Positions 46,422-48,086 of a stretch of 48,086 nt of DNA are shown here, in pieces (positions within the stretch are counted from its first letter, which is position 1; the number at the start of each line of letters is the position of its first letter). A program made the position numbers and the translations under genes. The stretch comes from Aeromonas popoffii. Lineage in GTDB: Bacteria > Pseudomonadota > Gammaproteobacteria > Enterobacterales > Aeromonadaceae. The notes beneath the pieces were generated by a model. It was not told the origin of the DNA. It ran no database searches and worked only from the letters and a program-made list of their open reading frames with translations. Location: contig NZ_CDBI01000092.1 in NCBI RefSeq assembly GCF_000820025.1, positions 48,839-96,924 on the forward strand, written 5' to 3'.

Positions 46422-47635
46422 TTAAATGTCACCCTCTCCGGCAGCGGCTTGGTGCGTTCGTTCTTGCTGTAGAAGAACAGCAGGACGAAGAACCCGAAAT
46501 AACCCAAGGTACAGATCTGGGCAATCAGCGTCAGGGTCGGGGTCGATGGCAACACGCCGAGAACACCGAGAATGACGAAGCAGACCACGAACTGGGCGAT
46601 GTTCAGCCTGTGCAGAGTGCTGCGGTAACGCACTGAGCGCACCTTGCAGCGATCCAGCCAGGGCAGCAGGAACAGCACTAGGATAGAGAGACCCATCATG
46701 ATGACGCCCAGCAGCTTGTCCGGCACCGCACGCAAAATGGCGTAGAAGGGTGTGAAGTACCACACGGGGGCAATGTGCGCCGGGGTCTTCAGGCCGTTGG
46801 CCACTTCAAAGTTCGGCTTTTCGAGGAAATAGCCCCACATGTCCGGCTTGAAGAAGATGACGGCGCAGAACAGGAAGAGGAAGCCTGCCACCCCGATCAT
46901 GTCCTTCACGGTAAAGTAAGGGTGGAATGCCACCGCATCCAGCGGCCAGCCTTTCTCGTCCTTGTGCTTCTTGATGTCGATGCCGTCCGGGTTGTTGGAG
47001 CCCACCTCGTGCAGCGCCAGAATGTGCATGACCACCAGCATCACAAGTACCAGCGGCAGTGCGATGACATGCAGGGCGAAGAAGCGGTTAAGGGTCGCCC
47101 CCGAGATGACATAATCACCACGGATCCACAGGGTCAGATCGTCGCCAATCACCGGGATGGCGCCAAACAGTGAGATGATAACCTGGGCCCCCCAGAATGA
47201 CATCTGGCCCCAGGGCAGCAAATAGCCCATGAACGCTTCGGCCATCAGGCAGAGGAAGATCAGCATGCCGAAGATCCACAGCAGCTCGCGCGGCTTCTGG
47301 TAGGAGCCGTAGATCATGCCGCGGAACATGTGCAAATACACCACCACAAAGAACGCAGACGCGCCGGTGGAGTGCATGTAACGCAATAACCAGCCATAGT
47401 CCACATCCCGCATGATGTACTCCACGGAGGCAAAGGCGCCTTCTGCAGAGGGGTTGTAGTTCATGGTTAGCCAGATGCCGGTGATAATCTGGTTGACCAG
47501 CACCAGCATGGCCAGCGAGCCGAAGATGTACCAGAAGTTCAGGTTCTTTGGCGCCGGGTACTTGGCCATATGGTCGTTGTACATGGCAGTGAGCGGGAAG
47601 CGATCGTCGATCCAGCCCATCAGTTTGGCAAACAT
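46418..47635 (-). CDS. petB: Cytochrome b of the bc1 complex
   Basis: Membrane subunit (405 aa) holding two b haems and the quinol-oxidising and quinone-reducing sites. The eight-helix core shows the paired haem histidines (in YMHSTGASAFFVVVYLHMFRG, split here by natural gaps, and HVIALPL...VVMHILALHEVG). The Qo-site motif reads PVWY (near 265) instead of the mitochondrial PEWY, a form common in beta- and gammaproteobacteria. The ATG at 47633-47635 is used because GGAGG is 7 bases upstream; a TTG two codons earlier would overlap petA but is less likely. The petA stop lies just upstream of the ATG. Confidence 0.96.
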   Translation of the reverse strand: MFAKLMGWIDDRFPLTAMYNDHMAKYPAPKNLNFWYIFGSLAMLVLVNQIITGIWLTMNYNPSAEGAFASVEYIMRDVDYGWLLRYMHSTGASAFFVVVYLHMFRGMIYGSYQKPRELLWIFGMLIFLCLMAEAFMGYLLPWGQMSFWGAQVIISLFGAIPVIGDDLTLWIRGDYVISGATLNRFFALHVIALPLVLVMLVVMHILALHEVGSNNPDGIDIKKHKDEKGWPLDAVAFHPYFTVKDMIGVAGFLFLFCAVIFFKPDMWGYFLEKPNFEVANGLKTPAHIAPVWYFTPFYAILRAVPDKLLGVIMMGLSILVLFLLPWLDRCKVRSVRYRSTLHRLNIAQFVVCFVILGVLGVLPSTPTLTLIAQICTLGYFGFFVLLFFYSKNERTKPLPERVTFK

Positions 47636-47637
47636 GG

Positions 47638-48086
47638 TCAAGCCTCCTTGCCGTCGGCACCGACCAGGATGGTGGTGTCGCTAAGATATTGGTACGGCGG
47701 AATGACCAGGTTCAAAGGTGCAGGCACCCCCTGGAACACTCGACCAGCCATGTCGAACTTGGAGCCATGGCACGGGCAGAAGAATCCGGAGGTCACGCCC
47801 TGAACCTGTTCACCGAAGCTGTCCGGCAGATAGGAGGGAGAGCATCCCAGATGGGTGCAAATACCGACGGCAACGAAGATTTCCGGCTTGATGGACCTGT
47901 GCTCGTTGTGGGCATAGTCGGGCTGCTGGGGTTCGTCGGAGGCTGGGTCGCGCAGCTTGTCATTATGAGCAGCCAAGGCATCCAGCGTCTGCTCGGTACG
48001 TTTTACCACCCAGACCGGTTTGCCTCGCCACTCAACGCGAATGAGCTGACCTGGTTCCAACTTACTGATATCCACTTCTACCGGAG
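47638..48086 (-). CDS. petA: Rieske iron-sulfur subunit of the bc1 complex (partial, 5' end off window)
   Basis: The visible 148 codons carry the periplasmic Rieske domain. CTHLGC and CPCHGS bind the 2Fe-2S cluster through two Cys and two His, and the sequence closes with 'PLNLVIPPYQY'. The frame stays open to the window edge (reading ...PVEVDISKLEPGQLIRVEW with further residues beyond), so the signal/anchor helix and true start lie outside. A GTG at 48073-48075 is an internal valine, not a start. It precedes petB with the stop codon just before the petB ATG. Confidence 0.96.
   Translation of the reverse strand, partial: PVEVDISKLEPGQLIRVEWRGKPVWVVKRTEQTLDALAAHNDKLRDPASDEPQQPDYAHNEHRSIKPEIFVAVGICTHLGCSPSYLPDSFGEQVQGVTSGFFCPCHGSKFDMAGRVFQGVPAPLNLVIPPYQYLSDTTILVGADGKEA

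Noticed and set aside
48073..48075. GTG as the start of the petA reading frame.
   Set aside because: The frame is open through the window edge and reads PVEVDISKL, the middle of a Rieske protein, so this is an internal codon.

Overview
The window is about 48 kb of gene-dense bacterial chromosome, roughly 60% G+C by eye. It reads as Aeromonas or a very close gammaproteobacterium. The best evidence for the genus is a nadC-linked tapABCD type IV pilus cluster whose products match my memory of Aeromonas Tap proteins, especially TapD. The rest is core genome in an order that joins the E. coli 0.1-2.8 min region (lpd-aceF-aceE-pdhR-ampD-nadC-pilin genes-coaE-zapD-yacG-mutT-secA-lpxC-ftsZ...mraZ) directly to a block found together in pseudomonads (mraZ-rnpB-rsmI-lpoA-yraN-diaA-dolP-sspB-sspA-cytochrome bc1). 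I see no insertion sequence, prophage, CRISPR array, tRNA or rRNA. I did not find a wholly new multi-gene system; the interest lies in regulatory sites, junctions and one unassigned gene.

Layout. 1-1005: a GAF-GGDEF diguanylate cyclase. 1131-8222: the pyruvate dehydrogenase locus on the minus strand (pdhR-aceE-aceF, a terminator, then lpdA). Its leader carries two PdhR-type palindromes and an FNR-like site. 8499-9074: ampD. 9220-10553: a membrane-anchored retropepsin-like protease and nadC on the plus strand. 10871-15347: tapA-tapB-tapC-tapD, followed by coaE, zapD and yacG to 16943. 17016-22376 (minus): an M23 endopeptidase, secA, an unassigned TPR/glycosyltransferase-like gene and mutT. 22517-39288 (minus): the division and cell wall (dcw) cluster mraZ-rsmH-ftsL-ftsI-murE-murF-mraY-murD-ftsW-murG-murC-ftsQ-ftsA-ftsZ plus lpxC. 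Many of its genes overlap by 4 bases, and ddlB is missing. 39735-40122 (minus): the RNase P RNA. 40183-41016 (minus): rsmI. 41096-44499 (plus): lpoA, yraN, diaA, dolP. 44548-45599 (minus): sspA-sspB. 45687-48086 (minus): petA (cut by the window edge), petB, petC.

How the genes work together. The dcw cluster makes lipid II precursors (MurC-F, MraY, MurG) and builds the septum (FtsZ, FtsA, FtsQ, FtsL, FtsW, FtsI). ZapD bundles FtsZ, LpoA activates a peptidoglycan synthase, AmpD recycles wall fragments and the M23 protein probably cuts crosslinks. LpxC commits the cell to lipid A, SecA drives protein export, and DolP supports the envelope. The Pdh complex and cytochrome bc1 feed aerobic respiration. 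MraZ operators lie directly on the predicted mra start site, and PdhR/FNR-type sites lie in the pdh leader, so both large operons look self-controlled from within the window.
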